Source: Acanthaster planci (taxonomy: Eukaryota > Echinodermata > Asteroidea > Valvatida > Acanthasteridae). Taken from it: a stretch of DNA of 64,000 nucleotides. The notes beneath the pieces are model-generated. The model made no database searches and was not told the DNA's origin. It saw nothing but the letters and a program-made list of their open reading frames with translations. The position numbers and the translations under genes were made by a program. Shown in pieces: positions 33,201-45,300 of the stretch (its first letter is position 1; every line of letters begins with the position of its first letter). The stretch lies in contig NW_019091386.1 of the NCBI RefSeq assembly GCF_001949145.1, forward strand, positions 1,539,986 to 1,603,985, in the 5' to 3' direction.

Positions 33201-34129
33201 CAGGTAGGATTAATGTTTTTTTCTAACAACTAAAGCAAACTTCGATTTATGCTGCAGTTTAATATTTCGGTTGTAATTTGAGAATGGAATACTTGCCTAT
33301 GAGATTTTGATATTGACTTCAAAGTTAAGAAGAGTTGGACAGTGTCACACTTTCCAAGTGTAGCATGTATTAATGAGCAGTTCGATAGATTGAGAGAAAA
33401 GGTTTGGTGAATGGATGGCTTCATAAGTAACAATTCGTGGTAGTGTTGTGTGTCATGGTCTCAGTCTGCCAAGCTGGTTGGTTGCCCTAGGAGTTGTGAC
33501 ATCACCAGGAAACCTTGTATAACAGCACCTGTTGCAATTTTTTCTTTGACATAGAAACTGATTCTCCAGTGCTCCCCAGAGCTGTGGTGCACCACCCAAA
33601 ACCCCCCACCCAGCAGAAAGAGCCCCTCAAGCCGACCCTGGCGGCAAACCCACACAGATCCAGCCTTGACCCTGCTGGTCCGCCCAGCCAGCTGGCATCC
33701 CAACCCCCAGGCGCTATCCCAGCTGTTGCCACACCTGGCCTCGCTAAGGACTCCGCCACGCCCTCGTTGGCTGTGGTGTCCCCGGATGGCTCCAGCAAGG
33801 ACCCCTTCGCGGGACTCTTCAAGGACATGAAGCGGTCCATCCAGAAGACTTCCAGCCTTGGGGAGGAGTTTGGGAGGGCGGGAGATGGGGACAGCCCGCG
33901 GTCGACCCGGGCCCACTCCTGGGACAAAACCAAGGAGGCGGAGTTGCTGGGCTCGTCAACAACGAGCAGGGCACGGAACTTAATGGACTTGGGTGGTAGG
34001 TCCCCTTCCCACTTGCAAGGAAGCCCCGCCTCCAGAGAGGGTTCCAGCCCCCAGAGATGGAACACAGACGACAGCGATGATGCCACACAGTTGCCGGGAT
34101 ACCCATCATCGGCATCACCAACATTTTGA
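27207..34129 (+). CDS. ABRAXAS1: ABRAXAS1-like MPN-domain scaffold of the BRCA1-A complex, nine exons, frameshifted in exon 8
   Basis: Abraxas proteins are catalytically inactive MPN-domain scaffolds that pair with the Lys63 deubiquitinase BRCC36. ABRAXAS1 links it to BRCA1 in the nucleus. Exons: 27207-27296, 29172-29262, 29486-29522, 30142-30208, 31041-31240, 31725-31856, 32351-32426, 33052-33203 and 33555-34129. Visible: the MPN core (EGFLFGEI, ISDSQI, FSFYDRKG, IGWYRFRRN, ANLG-like INLGD), then a coiled coil from SKMQTLKNKLGASEKMLQAE. A long Pro/Ser-rich tail follows, ending SSASPTF-stop. This terminal S-P-x-F is the BRCA1 BRCT-binding motif of ABRAXAS1 and is not expected in ABRAXAS2, which decides the call. 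The zinc-binding JAMM residues are absent, as usual for Abraxas. As assembled, exon 8 has one extra base: the frame meets TGA at 33142, truncating the product to about 261 of 472 residues. Upstream and downstream frames are both well supported, so assembly error or a variant is likelier than decay. Confidence 0.9.
29172..29262 (+). CDS. ABRAXAS1: ABRAXAS1-like exon 2
   Basis: Acceptor TTTGTAG, donor GTAAGT, phase 0 to 1. Encodes EGFLFGEIRRQTNEDISDSQ, the hallmark MPN segment of the family. Confidence 0.93.
29486..29522 (+). CDS. ABRAXAS1: ABRAXAS1-like exon 3 (37 bp)
   Basis: Acceptor CACCAACAG, donor GTAACA, phase 1 to 2. Encodes NIFSHYACDEPF, leading directly into SFYDRKG of the next exon. 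Phase and alignment to the family support this small exon. Confidence 0.85.
30142..30208 (+). CDS. ABRAXAS1: ABRAXAS1-like exon 4
   Basis: Acceptor AATTGTAG, donor GTAGAA, phase 2 to 0. Encodes FYDRKGHTDQVKLLSMLKDN plus YK, equivalent to human FYNSSGEVNEQALKKIL. Confidence 0.9.
30739..30982. other. assembly gap (244 N) in ABRAXAS1-like intron 4
   Basis: The gap lies between exon 4 (ends 30208) and exon 5 (starts 31041). It is followed at once by a T run and a C run of about 15, which probably caused it. No coding sequence appears to be lost, since exons 4 and 5 join in phase and alignment. Confidence 0.97.
31041..31240 (+). CDS. ABRAXAS1: ABRAXAS1-like exon 5
   Basis: Acceptor CTTCTGCAG, donor GTACGA, phase 0 to 2. 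Encodes IGWYRFRRNTLLEPSMREST and the LFHVDTPDLFLLGLFTS strand and helix, the best-conserved block of the gene. Confidence 0.95.
31404..31600. mobile_element. hAT-like non-autonomous element, copy 2 (truncated)
   Basis: GTTTCCCCTGCCTATT followed by ATGAGGCGGCCCATCTCACT matches the left half of the element at 7457. Further shared blocks are TTTTCTGTTGAATTG and ACAGATGGAAGGAAAAA. The right terminal repeat is not recognisable. Confidence 0.65.
31725..31856 (+). CDS. ABRAXAS1: ABRAXAS1-like exon 6
   Basis: Acceptor TTATCCAG, donor GTATGC, phase 2 to 2. Encodes GLTPLGVNIINLGDTSHSEY and a threonine/glycine-rich stretch, equivalent to the end of the MPN domain. Confidence 0.9.
32014..32322. mobile_element. 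TTAA-flanked inverted-repeat element related to the 59-bp palindromes
   Basis: The left end is TTAACCCTAACTCCC, with AAATCCATCAAAG further in. The right end reads, in reverse complement, TTAAAACCCTAACCATCC, with ATCCATCAAAATCCAC. A strong inner hairpin (CCATCAAAATCCAC / GTGGATTTTGATGG) lies at about 32256-32300. End structure suggests a piggyBac-like MITE. Confidence 0.45.
32351..32426 (+). CDS. ABRAXAS1: ABRAXAS1-like exon 7
   Basis: Acceptor CTTGCAG, donor GTTTGC, phase 2 to 0. Encodes DRTADSLNGVRVIREISDTV and YSKMQ, the start of the coiled-coil region. Confidence 0.88.
33052..33203 (+). CDS. ABRAXAS1: ABRAXAS1-like exon 8 (coiled coil, one-base frameshift)
   Basis: Acceptor GTTTCCAG, donor GTAGGA. 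The first part reads TLKNKLGASEKMLQAEIEQV in frame with exon 7, then TGA at 33142. After about 33136 a shifted frame reads NRERREDQQRMEQQARLAAA and joins exon 9 in phase. The length of 152 should be 151 (or 154) to keep phase. Confidence 0.85.
33555..34129 (+). CDS. ABRAXAS1: ABRAXAS1-like exon 9 (tail with C-terminal SPTF, stop TGA)
   Basis: Acceptor TTTGACATAG, phase 1. About 190 residues of Pro/Ser-rich, probably disordered tail, including KDPFAGLFKDMKRSIQK. It ends DDSDDATQLPGYPSSASPTF before TGA at 34127. The extreme C-terminal S-P-T-F is placed exactly as in vertebrate ABRAXAS1. Confidence 0.9.
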
Positions 34130-35824
34130 GAGGTCAACTCGTCACCTCATTGAATGCCTTGTTTTTGTGCCATTGTTCACCAAACAACCTGACTTGTTCT
34201 TTTGGAAAAGAATTACGGAAGGTGCAGAATGCTGACAGTAAGACCAGTAAGTTACCATCGTGGAACCATTTGCACTTTTTTGCCTCAAGTTGAGTATTTT
34301 GAAACCCGCTTTGCGTATGTATCAACATGAAGGTGTTGAGGGAAACTTGTATTGTTTCTAGATAGAAACTAATTTCAGGTTTCATGTCAGAAGTGGGAAA
34401 ATAGCCACATTTGGTCATGAGCACGAATACGACACCAAATTTTCCTGATGATTTGCTCCAGTAACACCCCTCCATACTGATTCTCATTTAGAAAAGGTTT
34501 TTTTTTAGCGGCCTTGCAGTGGCAAAGATTCCTAACCAAGGGAAAACACTTCCAGTGTGACTGGCCCCCTTGTGTGTCAAAATTACATCGTGCCTTCTGC
34601 TTTATGTGCACCACTTGCTGCTGGGGAGCCCAGTTTTGGGTACGTTTTCTGTATGTGCAAAGCTGGGCTGCCTGAAATCGGATAAAAGACCGAACTCGGA
34701 ACAAAAGACCTAGTTGCTGGGAATTGCTAACATTTTTTCAGTTTTCAGTAGCGGAGGAAATCCATCATTGTTTGAAAGATTATACCACTGTTTGTGGCAT
34801 TCAGCGTGAGTGGATTACCGGTACCACCGGGGACAAAAGCACTCCAGCGATGCGCCACACAGCACCGCTGCATGCTAATCTGGCCCCTATTGAAAAGATG
34901 CCAGCAGCGCACTGTGCCACTGTGTAACACCGCACAATCTGGGCTCTTTTTACAAGGTGGCAGGGCTGGCTGAAATACTTGGGTGTCAATAGATGTTGTC
35001 TGTCAGATTAGAGTAGCCACCAGACAGTCATTCATGTGGGTGTAAATGTCCAGTAAATGAACTTGTGATTTTTTAAAAGAATTTTGAAAATGGAAAATCT
35101 TGAAAATCCCCCGGTTTTACGTCATGCAACTTCAAATTAAACCCTGCAGCAAGTGGTTGAACATGTCATAGTCAGATGGCACAGAGTACAGATCCTTCCA
35201 TTGCAAAATGGCAAAAACTTCACACAAAGGGTACATGTACCCTCGATACTCTGAATCGAAGGGATTCCCAATTTCATATTAACAGATGGGAACAACTTAA
35301 AATCTCTGAACTGTGTCATCGGCCTTTAGATGGGTCATTTGTAAATTGTATACATGTACATAGCGCAGTGGATGTACTAATTATTTTTTTTTATTTTAAA
35401 TATTTCAAATTACATGATGTGCCAAAGATTTTTAACTGGTTGTTTGAGGGCACACTTTCCAAAATGGGGAAAGACATGGCCGCCCCATGAAATTGTATGC
35501 AGTTAAATGACCATTAGATGTAGTTTACAATGCAGCTTCATTTCTAAACACTTTTGTTTTCAAGTTTTATACTATCGGTCCTGAGAAACTAATCCTCCAT
35601 CTGTCTTGTTTCTTTCAAGATTTAGCACCCCCCTCAGTGTTAGCGCTTTATTTATATTGACGCACCATCTGTGAAGTTGAAGGGGCACAGCCTTTGTCTT
35701 GACCAACCATTCAAGTGGGGAGGGGGTTGTGTCGCCATGATTGAGTACAGTGCGGAACTGTATTTACATGTATATGGAACTCAGCAAGTGGCCTCACAGT
35801 GTAGCCCTCAACACACCTTTTTTT

Positions 35825-35951
35825 GGCCTGTTTGTTTCAAACAAATCTGGATTGCGATCAGTGATCTGATGTTGCTTCACCAATACAAAACCCACCTTCC
35901 ACGAACTAGCCTTGGGTTCGCTGATCCAGATTTGTGCCAAACAAACAGGCC
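35825..35951. mobile_element. inverted-repeat element, GGCCTGTTTGTTT ends
   Basis: The left end is GGCCTGTTTGTTTCAAACAA, then ATCTGGAT. The reverse complement of the right end is GGCCTGTTTGTTTGGCACAA, then ATCTGGATCAG. The internal ATCAGTGATCTGATGTTGCT recurs, slightly altered, in the element at 21395. Confidence 0.65.
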
Positions 35952-38900
35952 CATTGATTTCAGGGGCCAAAGGTCAAGATCTGCATAACAATACCTACGT
36001 GAATTATTGGTCCCACAGATGAACCAGATTTCATAGAGATGCTGCCAAGTGTGTCCAATTTAAATGGTATTGAAACAAATTATTTGAATGTCAACATATA
36101 CATAAATGGAATGTACAAATGTTAATCAGATATCAAACCTGTCCACAGGCTCAAGACCTTTTGCACCGTGAAAAAAAAAGGAAAAAAAAATTGCGAAGGG
36201 GTACCCCTTTGGATTTGATTTCTGAACTTGTTTTATTGAGTGTTTCAAATTAGTGCGCAAGTGTGCTAGAAACTTGAAATCTTTTATCAAGTATATATTA
36301 TGGATGTAAACGTTTCAGTCTGCTATTGTTTAAAGCCCAAAATTAAAATTATATACTCTACAATTTTCCCCAAACATTAAAAACAACTACATGACGCAAG
36401 AAATACAGCTATTGCAATCAATGTGCTAGTCCTTCTGTACAGGGACCATGTTTTATTTCTCTTTTTTTAATTTCCCTTTTATTTAAACGGCTCAGTACAC
36501 CATGCCACCATATTGCCACTAGCAGAGGGACACTAAAGACTTCAAATAGAGAGTTTTTTTAAAAATTCCACACTGCCACGCACGCACACGTTTCTACCAA
36601 TTGGCCTACAATTAAAGAGAAATATTGACAAGCTTTGGCAGGTGTTCCTATCCGATAATACTACATGGCTGTACTCTATCGCGGAGTTGAAGGGTGGGCC
36701 ACGTTTCGTGAGGCCAAGCAAGTCTGCTCTAGGTTGTCTTGCAGACAAGGCACCTGGCAATACGCTTAACCAAGCTTGGACCTGCGAAGGCAACGGGCAG
36801 TTGGCTTCAAGAAATGTGACGTTGTCCTGGCAATGCTGCTGGATGTAAATAATGCACTCTAACCTCACTGGATTGCAACAAGAATAAACCACAGAAGGAT
36901 GAGTAACATTTAAGGACAATTCTGACAAGCACAGCTGTGTCCCTGCCACATTTACAATACTCCACATAAGCTGCCTCAGCACAGATACATACATGAACAT
37001 CACCATGTAAGATCCTTAACATTACAGATCACCATGCAGCCAACATTTTGGATATTAAGGAAAAAAGAGCAGTGTTACATCACAGGTGCTGATCGAGTGC
37101 CAAAAAAAGCTGCTAAGATCTACCATCGCACAGGTCAATTTACAGTTTTGGGTCTGGCCCGGACAAACTGTTCCTCAGCGCACAGCGGCATAGCACACAG
37201 GGGTGAAGTACATGAAACAATAGGTTACAGCAGCATTATTCACATCCAGATCAACTTTCTACTCCGTCAAAAAATCAGTGACATGGTATAACATGTACAA
37301 TCTACTAAGCAAAAAAAAAAAGGATTTAAAAGGGGACAAATTTCACATCAAGCAAGTTCATTTACAAAGACCCCCCCTCAAAATTTCAATATTTGCTCAA
37401 GTTACTTTTTTTTTGTCATACTGATATGCAACACATTTAAAGGATTCAAGAAGTTATCAGCGTTAAAAAGTTGAAAATTTAAAATGGGAAAACTGCACAG
37501 ATTTTCTGTGGATTAGCTAGTAATTCTATTTGCGGGGCAAACACAAGGTTCAGAGGTTAACATCTGTATCATTCTACTTACCTACATCTAGTTGGCATGA
37601 AAATCTGAGCAGTTTTCCTTCTGACGTTCACAAGTCTTTTCATTAACATACCATAATCGTCTTTGTAACAACTCAGTATTCAAACCTACAGGCAAAATTT
37701 CATAATTCAGTGTCTACAAATACACGTGAAGTCTTGATTTTCACCTCTACTCTGTTTAAAAAGGGCATGGCACATGTGAAATCAAAATTAAATGAAACAA
37801 GACCGAAAACCAGATTGCAGTACTAAAAACATAACGCACGATGGTGTCTATTCGTCCAATTGCAGCAGGATGGTTACTTTTCACGTAAATAAGAGCCCCT
37901 CCTTTTGAATTGGTGAAACATGATTCCGAGCAGGCCCAGATTTTTCTGTCCACACATCTGAAATGTTTCGTTTTACTTACTGTTTAAGACAATCGCAGTT
38001 CGCCAAATGCTGGTACTGTAAACCAGCAGTTCTGTGTACTTTCTACAATAGATTATGGGTACGGCCCTTACATTAATTTCCATGGTTTCCAGTTATTATT
38101 AGGCATAACACAAATCTACCATTACAAAATTTCCAAATGCAAGCAAGCATGGCACATTTCTTTATTAAAAAAAAGAAAAGAAAGAAACCGACAACATAAA
38201 CTAATGTATTTATTTTTTTAGAAGTACTGCACTATTATTCAAACCAGTATTAACTGGCTTAATCTAAATCACGTACTTACATTGTTTACTAGCTTAAATA
38301 TTGTCTTGGACAATGTTTAGTACTATCCACAAGACTTCCCTGAAAAAAAGAAAACACCCCCAAACAGATGAGATAATACGGTAGTTCAAACATTTTTGTG
38401 TGTCCATACAGAAAACATAAGCTGCTTGCGTTGATTCTATACAGGCTTTGTCAACATTCTTCTCCAGTCACATTGTACAAGTGCTAGAGGTTGGACTGCA
38501 ACTAGTAACCAGCTGCAGGATACCAGGGAAGCAAAACTGTCTAAATTTGGGGGAAACCAAAGACGGGAACAGACAGTGGACTGATATAAGCACAAACTGT
38601 TGTCAAAAGTGCCTTTCTCTTGTCGAATTGACATAATGCATATTAGTACCCCCCAAATCCCCTGTACATGTACACCAGGCCCGCAAAACAAAACTTCCAA
38701 GAATTTATGTCACACCCTGTTGATAAAGCTAGACTTACAAACTGAAGGGAAACCCTCTTAAACAAATTTGTGTCCCAGCACACAATTTAGTTCCTCAGAG
38801 TAATCCTACAATTTAAAATACTGAAGATTTTTGAAGGGTAAAGTTTTCTACCATCGTCAAAGGACACGAGTGTGCAACTCGAGATGTTCTATATGGACTT

Positions 38901-40387
38901 TAACTACCCCACCAGCAACTCCACCTTTTTTGAAACCTCTTTCTAGAAAAAAGGATGGATGGACTAAAAACCAGTGACAAATTTACCCCAGTTGTACAGT
39001 GGATGAGGAATGTTCAAATCTAAAACCTGCCATTCAGAATAACTGGCAAACATACTGTTTGCTATGATACTGTACCACACGGAAAAGAACACACAGAATT
39101 TTGTCAGAAGACAAAAATTTAGACACAACAAAACTCCTAACCTCATAACTTTTTTTTAAGCTTTACTCTGTGTGATGAAAAAAAGTTGAAGGGATCAAAC
39201 ACATCTATCACAAAATTGACAAATGTGAATTTTTGTTTGATATACCAACAGCCATTTTTATCCTCACTAGAACTGAACTCAGTAAAAAGTCTAGTTTGAA
39301 AAAACTGAAATGCCAATTTCTGTCTAACCCCGGACACTGTTTTAAGAATACCATTAAGAGATGTTGAAATACTTTCAAATTATGAATAAGTAACTTTCGT
39401 CAGACTACTCTAAGATCCAGAACAATGTTGGAATGGTTTTTTTTTTCCGTTTCAGTACAACAGGTATGTTCCACAAATAGTCGCAAAAAACTGCCATATC
39501 TGAGTCTGGTCTGGAACCTTTTTCCATTCCATAAGTCCAGTTACCACACCTGAGATATGGCAACAGTTTCTGGCAAGTCTTTCTGCTATGCATTTTGAAG
39601 ATGTTAGGTTTTCTTCATGAAGTGATCAATTTTAAAATTGTACGTATGAACGGGCTGGCAATTTCACTCTATTCTCATTGAAAATAAATCAAAAGACACT
39701 TACAATGATAATAATACACTGGGTTATGTTACAATATTATTTTTGATTTATTGAACAGTTCTTTTAAACTTACACCTATGTATTCAAGTACTTTAGTTTT
39801 GCTTACTGAACACTATTCATGCAGAGCCTAACGTGACACCTTACACTTGGAGTTATAAATTACACGGAAATAGGATTTATCACATGAATTCTCACGGGTA
39901 TATCTGCTAGGCTACAAATTACATGAATACAACTAGTGCACGCCTCTGGTGCAGACATATCAAATATCTCACACCACAGAAATACTTCTGCGTCTTCTAC
40001 ATTGATGAATTCTTAAATACTTTTGTGGGCTGTACTACGGAATACAGTACGTAAGCACTACATGTAGGTATGGTACAGAGCTATGTAGGTAAAATGTGAT
40101 GCGACTGCAAAGATGAATACAAAATCTCACAGAAAAGTAGGAGTGGGAACTGTTACAAAATGAAGTTGGACAAGTACCGACCACAGTCAAGATTTCCCAT
40201 TTTGCACATCAAATAGAACTATATCACCACAAAGTAATGTTGGGGTTTTTTTTGGTTGAAAAGTAGAAATTCCCGCTGCTCAGCATGGGATGGTCCAAGA
40301 CGAAACAGACCTTTCCCAGGTGCCTATCTTTTTGTCCCTCCCTCCAAAAGAAGATTCTGAACCACGCCCCGAAAGCCTCCCTCCCCG

Positions 40388-40505
40388 TCACATGCCGAGC
40401 ATGTGGCCATCACATGAAGACTCACATGCTGTTGGCACGGGATACCACGCACATGGTCACATGCTCGTCACATGCTCAACACATGCCCGTGACATGTCCA
40501 ATCAG
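40388..40505. repeat. CACATG-rich cluster in the presumed adducin 3' UTR
   Basis: At least eight CACATG or reverse-complement CATGTG hexamers lie in about 120 bases (for example GTCACATGC, ATCACATGA, CTCACATGC). They look like a degenerate short-period repeat rather than random sequence. Confidence 0.5.
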
Positions 40506-42026
40506 ATGAAAGCCTGCTCCTCACCACAGGCACAAGCACTTGACCACTCACAGCAGTCCCACTTCTCTTGCAAAGTCCATGTTTGCTCAAATCTGAATAC
40601 TCTGAAGCAAAAATTCATCCGCACATAAAAGCACTTAAAGAGACGATTACTCCTCCTTTTCTCCCCAAATTCACCTGTGCGGTGTTGCGGTCCCCAAATT
40701 TGACCAATTAATTGTTTTGTTTTCTTGGAATTATCTTACTTTTTGCACTAAACACCTATGCAACAGCAACAATAAAAAATGTACACATTTGCTCTACAAG
40801 GAACACCAACATCAAACGCATAAGACTTCTTCATATTTTCAAAGAGCGATACACTTTTTTACATTTACAACCTTAGAATGTCACATTAAAAACACCTATC
40901 AAGACAGTTAAGCTACAATTTATCGGGTGCTCTTGAGAAAATATTCATTAGTTGTGCAAGTTGAAGGTTTCTCCCCCAGGATATTTTTTCCACTTATGAA
41001 GTAGGTACAGAGGTCCTTTTCAAAGGACCACAATCTCTGATCCACAATTTATGTCACTCAGATCATCAGGATTCACCCTAGGAAAAACATTGGAATAAAT
41101 TTACACTGCGTGTGACCAGGATACAGGGCAGAATAAAAGCCAGTTGCCATGGATATTGGATGGCACGATTTTAACACCATCATCTTTCGTTTTGAAGCTA
41201 CCCAGGATCGTTTGCTCTATTTATTAAAAAACTGCCATGCATCTCGTCAGCAGCAATGCTGTTTCCGTAATCACTGACGTGTTACATATATAGCAGATAT
41301 CACTCTACAAACAAATAAGGCGGAGGGGGTAGGGATCGCATTTGTCCTTGAAATGATTTGGGAATTGTTCTGTCCCTTCTGCGATCATCCTTCTCACGCG
41401 AAGGCATCAATTTACACTTAGTTCAGTTAAAATATGGTCAGCACTACCTACACTGTATCTTTGAAAAATACCTACTAAGCGACCACTGCTTAATAAACAC
41501 AAAAGTTCTTTTCTGGTGTCCTCATGGGACGAGCGATCACAGTAATGTACAAAGATTTATCAAGCTCCTTCCAAGCGGCTGATAACTGCAGCAGCGTGGT
41601 TTCTTCCCCCCTAGCCTCAACCTCCAAATCATTCCATCCCCCAAAACTACGAGCAGGAAAGCCACAAAAAATTGTCGAGATGGAGAGAAAAGGCAGAAAA
41701 TAAGGAAGCAAACTCTCATTACCGTTTGACTCCTACGCAAAGAAGTATAAAACAAAAACAAAATGACAAATTCTAAGTCTTGAAGAACCAAACTGCTTGG
41801 AACCAGTTCAATCCAGTCTGGTGGCAGACCTTTAACTATTGTTCCTTATGGTAACAGCTGGCAAGAACTGGTTCTGACCGGTTCAGACAAGATGGTGGAC
41901 AACGAGGCCACTTCGGAAACTTTTTTTTAAAAATGGACATAGCCACATTGGTACACACAAACCCCAACTCGGGCAAAAAGCTGGAAACAGTGCACGGGGA
42001 GACAGGGGGTTGATTCCAATGGGCGC

Positions 42027-42328
42027 TTAACTCTCTGCCTTCTCCTTCTTGTCTTTCTTGCTCTTGAGGAATGAGGGGGTGCGGAACTTCTTCTTCTTGT
42101 CCTTGTCCTTCTTCTTGGATGGCGAGGTGGCGTCCTTGGTGGGCGAGGCCTCGGCGCTGCTGGCGCTTCGCACCCCGGCCTCCTGCGAGGGCGAGGCCGC
42201 CCGCTCGTCCTCCTCCTCCCCCTCCTCGGGCTCCGCCTCCGCCTCGGCCTCCTCCCCGTTCAGCGTGGTCTCTTTGGTTGTCAGCGTAGTCGTGACCACC
42301 CGGGTGGTTGTGATTTCCGAGCCATCCT
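42027..42328 (-). CDS. ADD: adducin exon 12 (acidic region, MARCKS-like tail, stop TAA)
   Basis: Acceptor ATCGCTACAG, phase 1 in. It encodes a threonine-rich patch, a Glu/Ala-rich stretch (EEAEAEAEPEEGEEEDE), then KKKDKDKKKKFRTPSFLK and TAA at 42029-42027. This basic tail is the spectrin-actin and calmodulin-binding, PKC-regulated element. Confidence 0.95.
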
Positions 42329-45300
42329 CTGTAGCGATCGCAAAGACGAATCGACGCAGAGACAAAAAAAAAATGGTCACCGCAAAAACAAAGAGACCTG
42401 CTGAAGCTGAGAAATGGCAACAAACAATGTGGGTTCTGACATTTTGCCTGCAGTGTAATGAGGCATTGCCACGTACATGTACAAGCCACAGCACATTTGC
42501 TAACAGAGCCCCCCTTGAAAAAAATGTGAGCCACCCCCCAGGTGCCCCCTGAGAAATTCCATTCCAGCTACTGGTTGTGCCTAGGCACGTACTTAACCCT
42601 TAGACAGCCTATCTTGTATGTAGTAAGTGCACTCAATTGGCCTTGTCGGGTCATTATGGTCTACAAGAAACTCCTGTTCTGGGGCAGGAAGACCTACTTC
42701 TCCCATCAGGCAGCAATGACAAATGCCAGAACTGTGGGATGACCAGCTGATGTTTTCTCCTCCAAAAAAAGGGGCCAAATTTTTCGATACAGGGTGGTGC
42801 GATTTAAATAACAGGAAACACCACCATGGGGTCACACGCTTTTGAGGTGAAATTTCGTTCGCTGTCTCCAACTCCAAGTTTGAGCAGCAGAGAAGGAATT
42901 TAAATGATCACGATCAATTAGAATAAATGAGCCTGGAGATCAACCCTTGTCAACTCACCTCCTTTGGTGACAACCACTTCTTTCTTGGTAGTGGTAGTTG
43001 TCTCTTCCGCCCCCTCCGGACCGTTCATGTTAGGCGCCTGCACAATCAGCTCAATCTCTTTCACATCTACAAATCAAGGATGGATAAACATTTACTGCAA
43101 TTTTACTAATAACCAATCGCAAACTGCATGACAAACCTTTTAAGAAGTTTTTCTTCCATTTTTTACTTGATTAACTCATCTCCATTTTCAAAGCACTACA
43201 ATGGTTATTATTATCCCGTTCATTAACCCTAACCCTCCTCAATCCTCCAACAGGTGAAGGATTGAGGAGGGTTAGGGTTAAGCCAGGGGACCAATTTGGC
43301 AGCCACTGTCAGTGTATATCTGGTCTTCACCCTCGTAGGGCACCCATTCATACATCTGGGTTTCATGAGGCAAAACCGGGAGGAAGTGACTTGTTCGAGG
43401 TCAAAGCAGGTCAAAATTGTTAACTGTGAGGCCACAACACTTAGTGACTGAGATTTTGCAACTTGCAGCCAATGAGCCAAATCGCTACTTCAAAAAGGCA
43501 ACGTCAATTGAGAACAAAGCACTCGACGTCACGCGGATGCTAGCATGCTCAGTGCATGCGGGTTGGCGTGCAGCCACGCTAGCACTAGCAACCTGACCTG
43601 TGACATGCTTCAAAACACCCAACTCCCTCATTCTAAACCTCCCCTGAAAGGGCCCATCAAGGATAGTGACTTACCCTGTCCGGTCTTCTCGGCAATCTCC
43701 TGCTTGTACTTCAAGATGTCCTCTTCCGTCATGTTCTCGAAGGGATTGGGGGCATAGGCTGTGTACAGCATCACATCCTTCTGGTGCTCACGGGTGATAA
43801 TCCCCTTGGAGGCCGCCTGGACTTGGTCCCCACCACTACCGGGCTGTGTGGGCAGTAAAAAATCATGCAATTTGGTCGAAAGTCAATATTGAACCTACTC
43901 ACCCACATTTCGGTACAAACCCTATATAACATGTAACTTTGGTTGTCAGCATCAGTGCAATTTATTTGAATGACTTAGTGCAAGAATTGTTCCTGGCACG
44001 GCAGCCTACTTTTGAAAGCTATGGAAGGACAATGTGCATGTGTTTGTATTGTGCATTGACCAATTTTCAACTGAATGCACACAACCAACTTCCAACTAAA
44101 TGTGTCGAGACTGTTACTGAATTCAATGTGAATCTCTTGGAAGTCTGAGGGCGAAGCAGTACAAAAGCATGAAATATGACATTGCCGACTGAATGTATGA
44201 TGAAACTTGGCTAAACTCAACATTCTTGGATATAACTGATGACACTACAACATGCTTGAACTTAAATTCATACAGTTCTTCCCCCTGACAAAATTCAGTA
44301 CCAATGGGCTTCAATATTTTGTGTAACATCAGAATTTAGTCAGCATGACAATGCAATATACATGTTACTTGAAATATAGAAATATTGCTTCCAAAAGCTG
44401 CAAACAAAAATAGAAAGTATCAACTCGCTTTAATCATTCAAAGCATTATTTTCAACGTGAAAATCAATCAAAATTTTCCTAGCAAAAAATCAAAATGCCA
44501 CCTCAAAATAATACCCCTGTACCCCCCCAGCTAATAAACTTATTGTATCTTTGCGCCGACAAGAATTTACAACGAAAGCAGAGAGGTTAGTTGCAAAGTG
44601 AAACAAAGCATATCATTACAGAAACAAAGCACGTTATTAATGAAAACAAAACAAAACAGGGTGTGTACTATTTACCCAAGTGCACATCTCCTGGTGCCAA
44701 TACATCTACTGGTGTTTACTGAATCTACAGCTCAGTGAATCGTGAAATATAACCTATTCATCACAGGGACATCCAATGTGCCAGAGGCTACGTGACAACC
44801 AACCAAATTACCTCACTGGCCTCTGACTGATTTCATCACGCCATGACAAAACGTGCCAGCATATTGACTATTTGTCTAACGGACCGCCACTGTTGGCAAA
44901 GCATTAAAAGCAAGTTTGGTTTTGAACGATGCCAACATATCATTAACTCTGCAAAGGAATAACAGTTAAGGAAGACTGTTTAGTAAAAAAAAAAGTTTTG
45001 GAAAACACTTTCAAACTGGTGAAGATGCAAACCGATTTGAAAAGTCAATTGTGCAGTATAAAAGACATGTTACTGAGGCTAAAGAAAAACAAAACAGGAC
45101 ACTAAACAAGCTACCTGCAGGGTTCACGAGTTCTCTTAATGGGATCTCAACAGACAGCCAGCCCCTAAAATCTCTTTGAAGTCTCCACCATTCCAGTCTC
45201 TATGCACAAGTTCCATGGGCTCGCACTAAAAACTATCAGTCCGCCCCAAGTTCACAGATACGTTGCGTGTGTGAATTTTCAGGTCTGCTGTCGCCATCCA

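Larger units (their letters stand above)
34130..42026. other. convergent intergenic region and 3' UTRs between ABRAXAS1-like gene and adducin
   Basis: No coding exon was recognised; the 154-codon frame on the - strand near 36542-37006 has no family resemblance. It contains an inverted-repeat element (35825-35951) and a CACATG-rich patch (40388-40505). ATTAAA at 35136 is a candidate ABRAXAS1 poly(A) signal. TTTATT at 41220-41225 is the first of several candidate - strand poly(A) signals for adducin. Confidence 0.5.

Noticed and set aside
36542-37006. 154-codon frame on the - strand
   Set aside because: No recognisable family, no splice context, and it lies in a presumed 3' UTR or intergenic tract; chance length is plausible.
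41000-41600. Possible extra coding sequence downstream of the adducin stop
   Set aside because: No frame resembles adducin or another family, and the TAA at 42029 follows the complete MARCKS-like tail.
42071-42552. Proline/arginine- and serine-rich frames on the + strand over the adducin last exon
   Set aside because: They are antisense shadows of the GC-rich, Glu/Ala-coding adducin exon.
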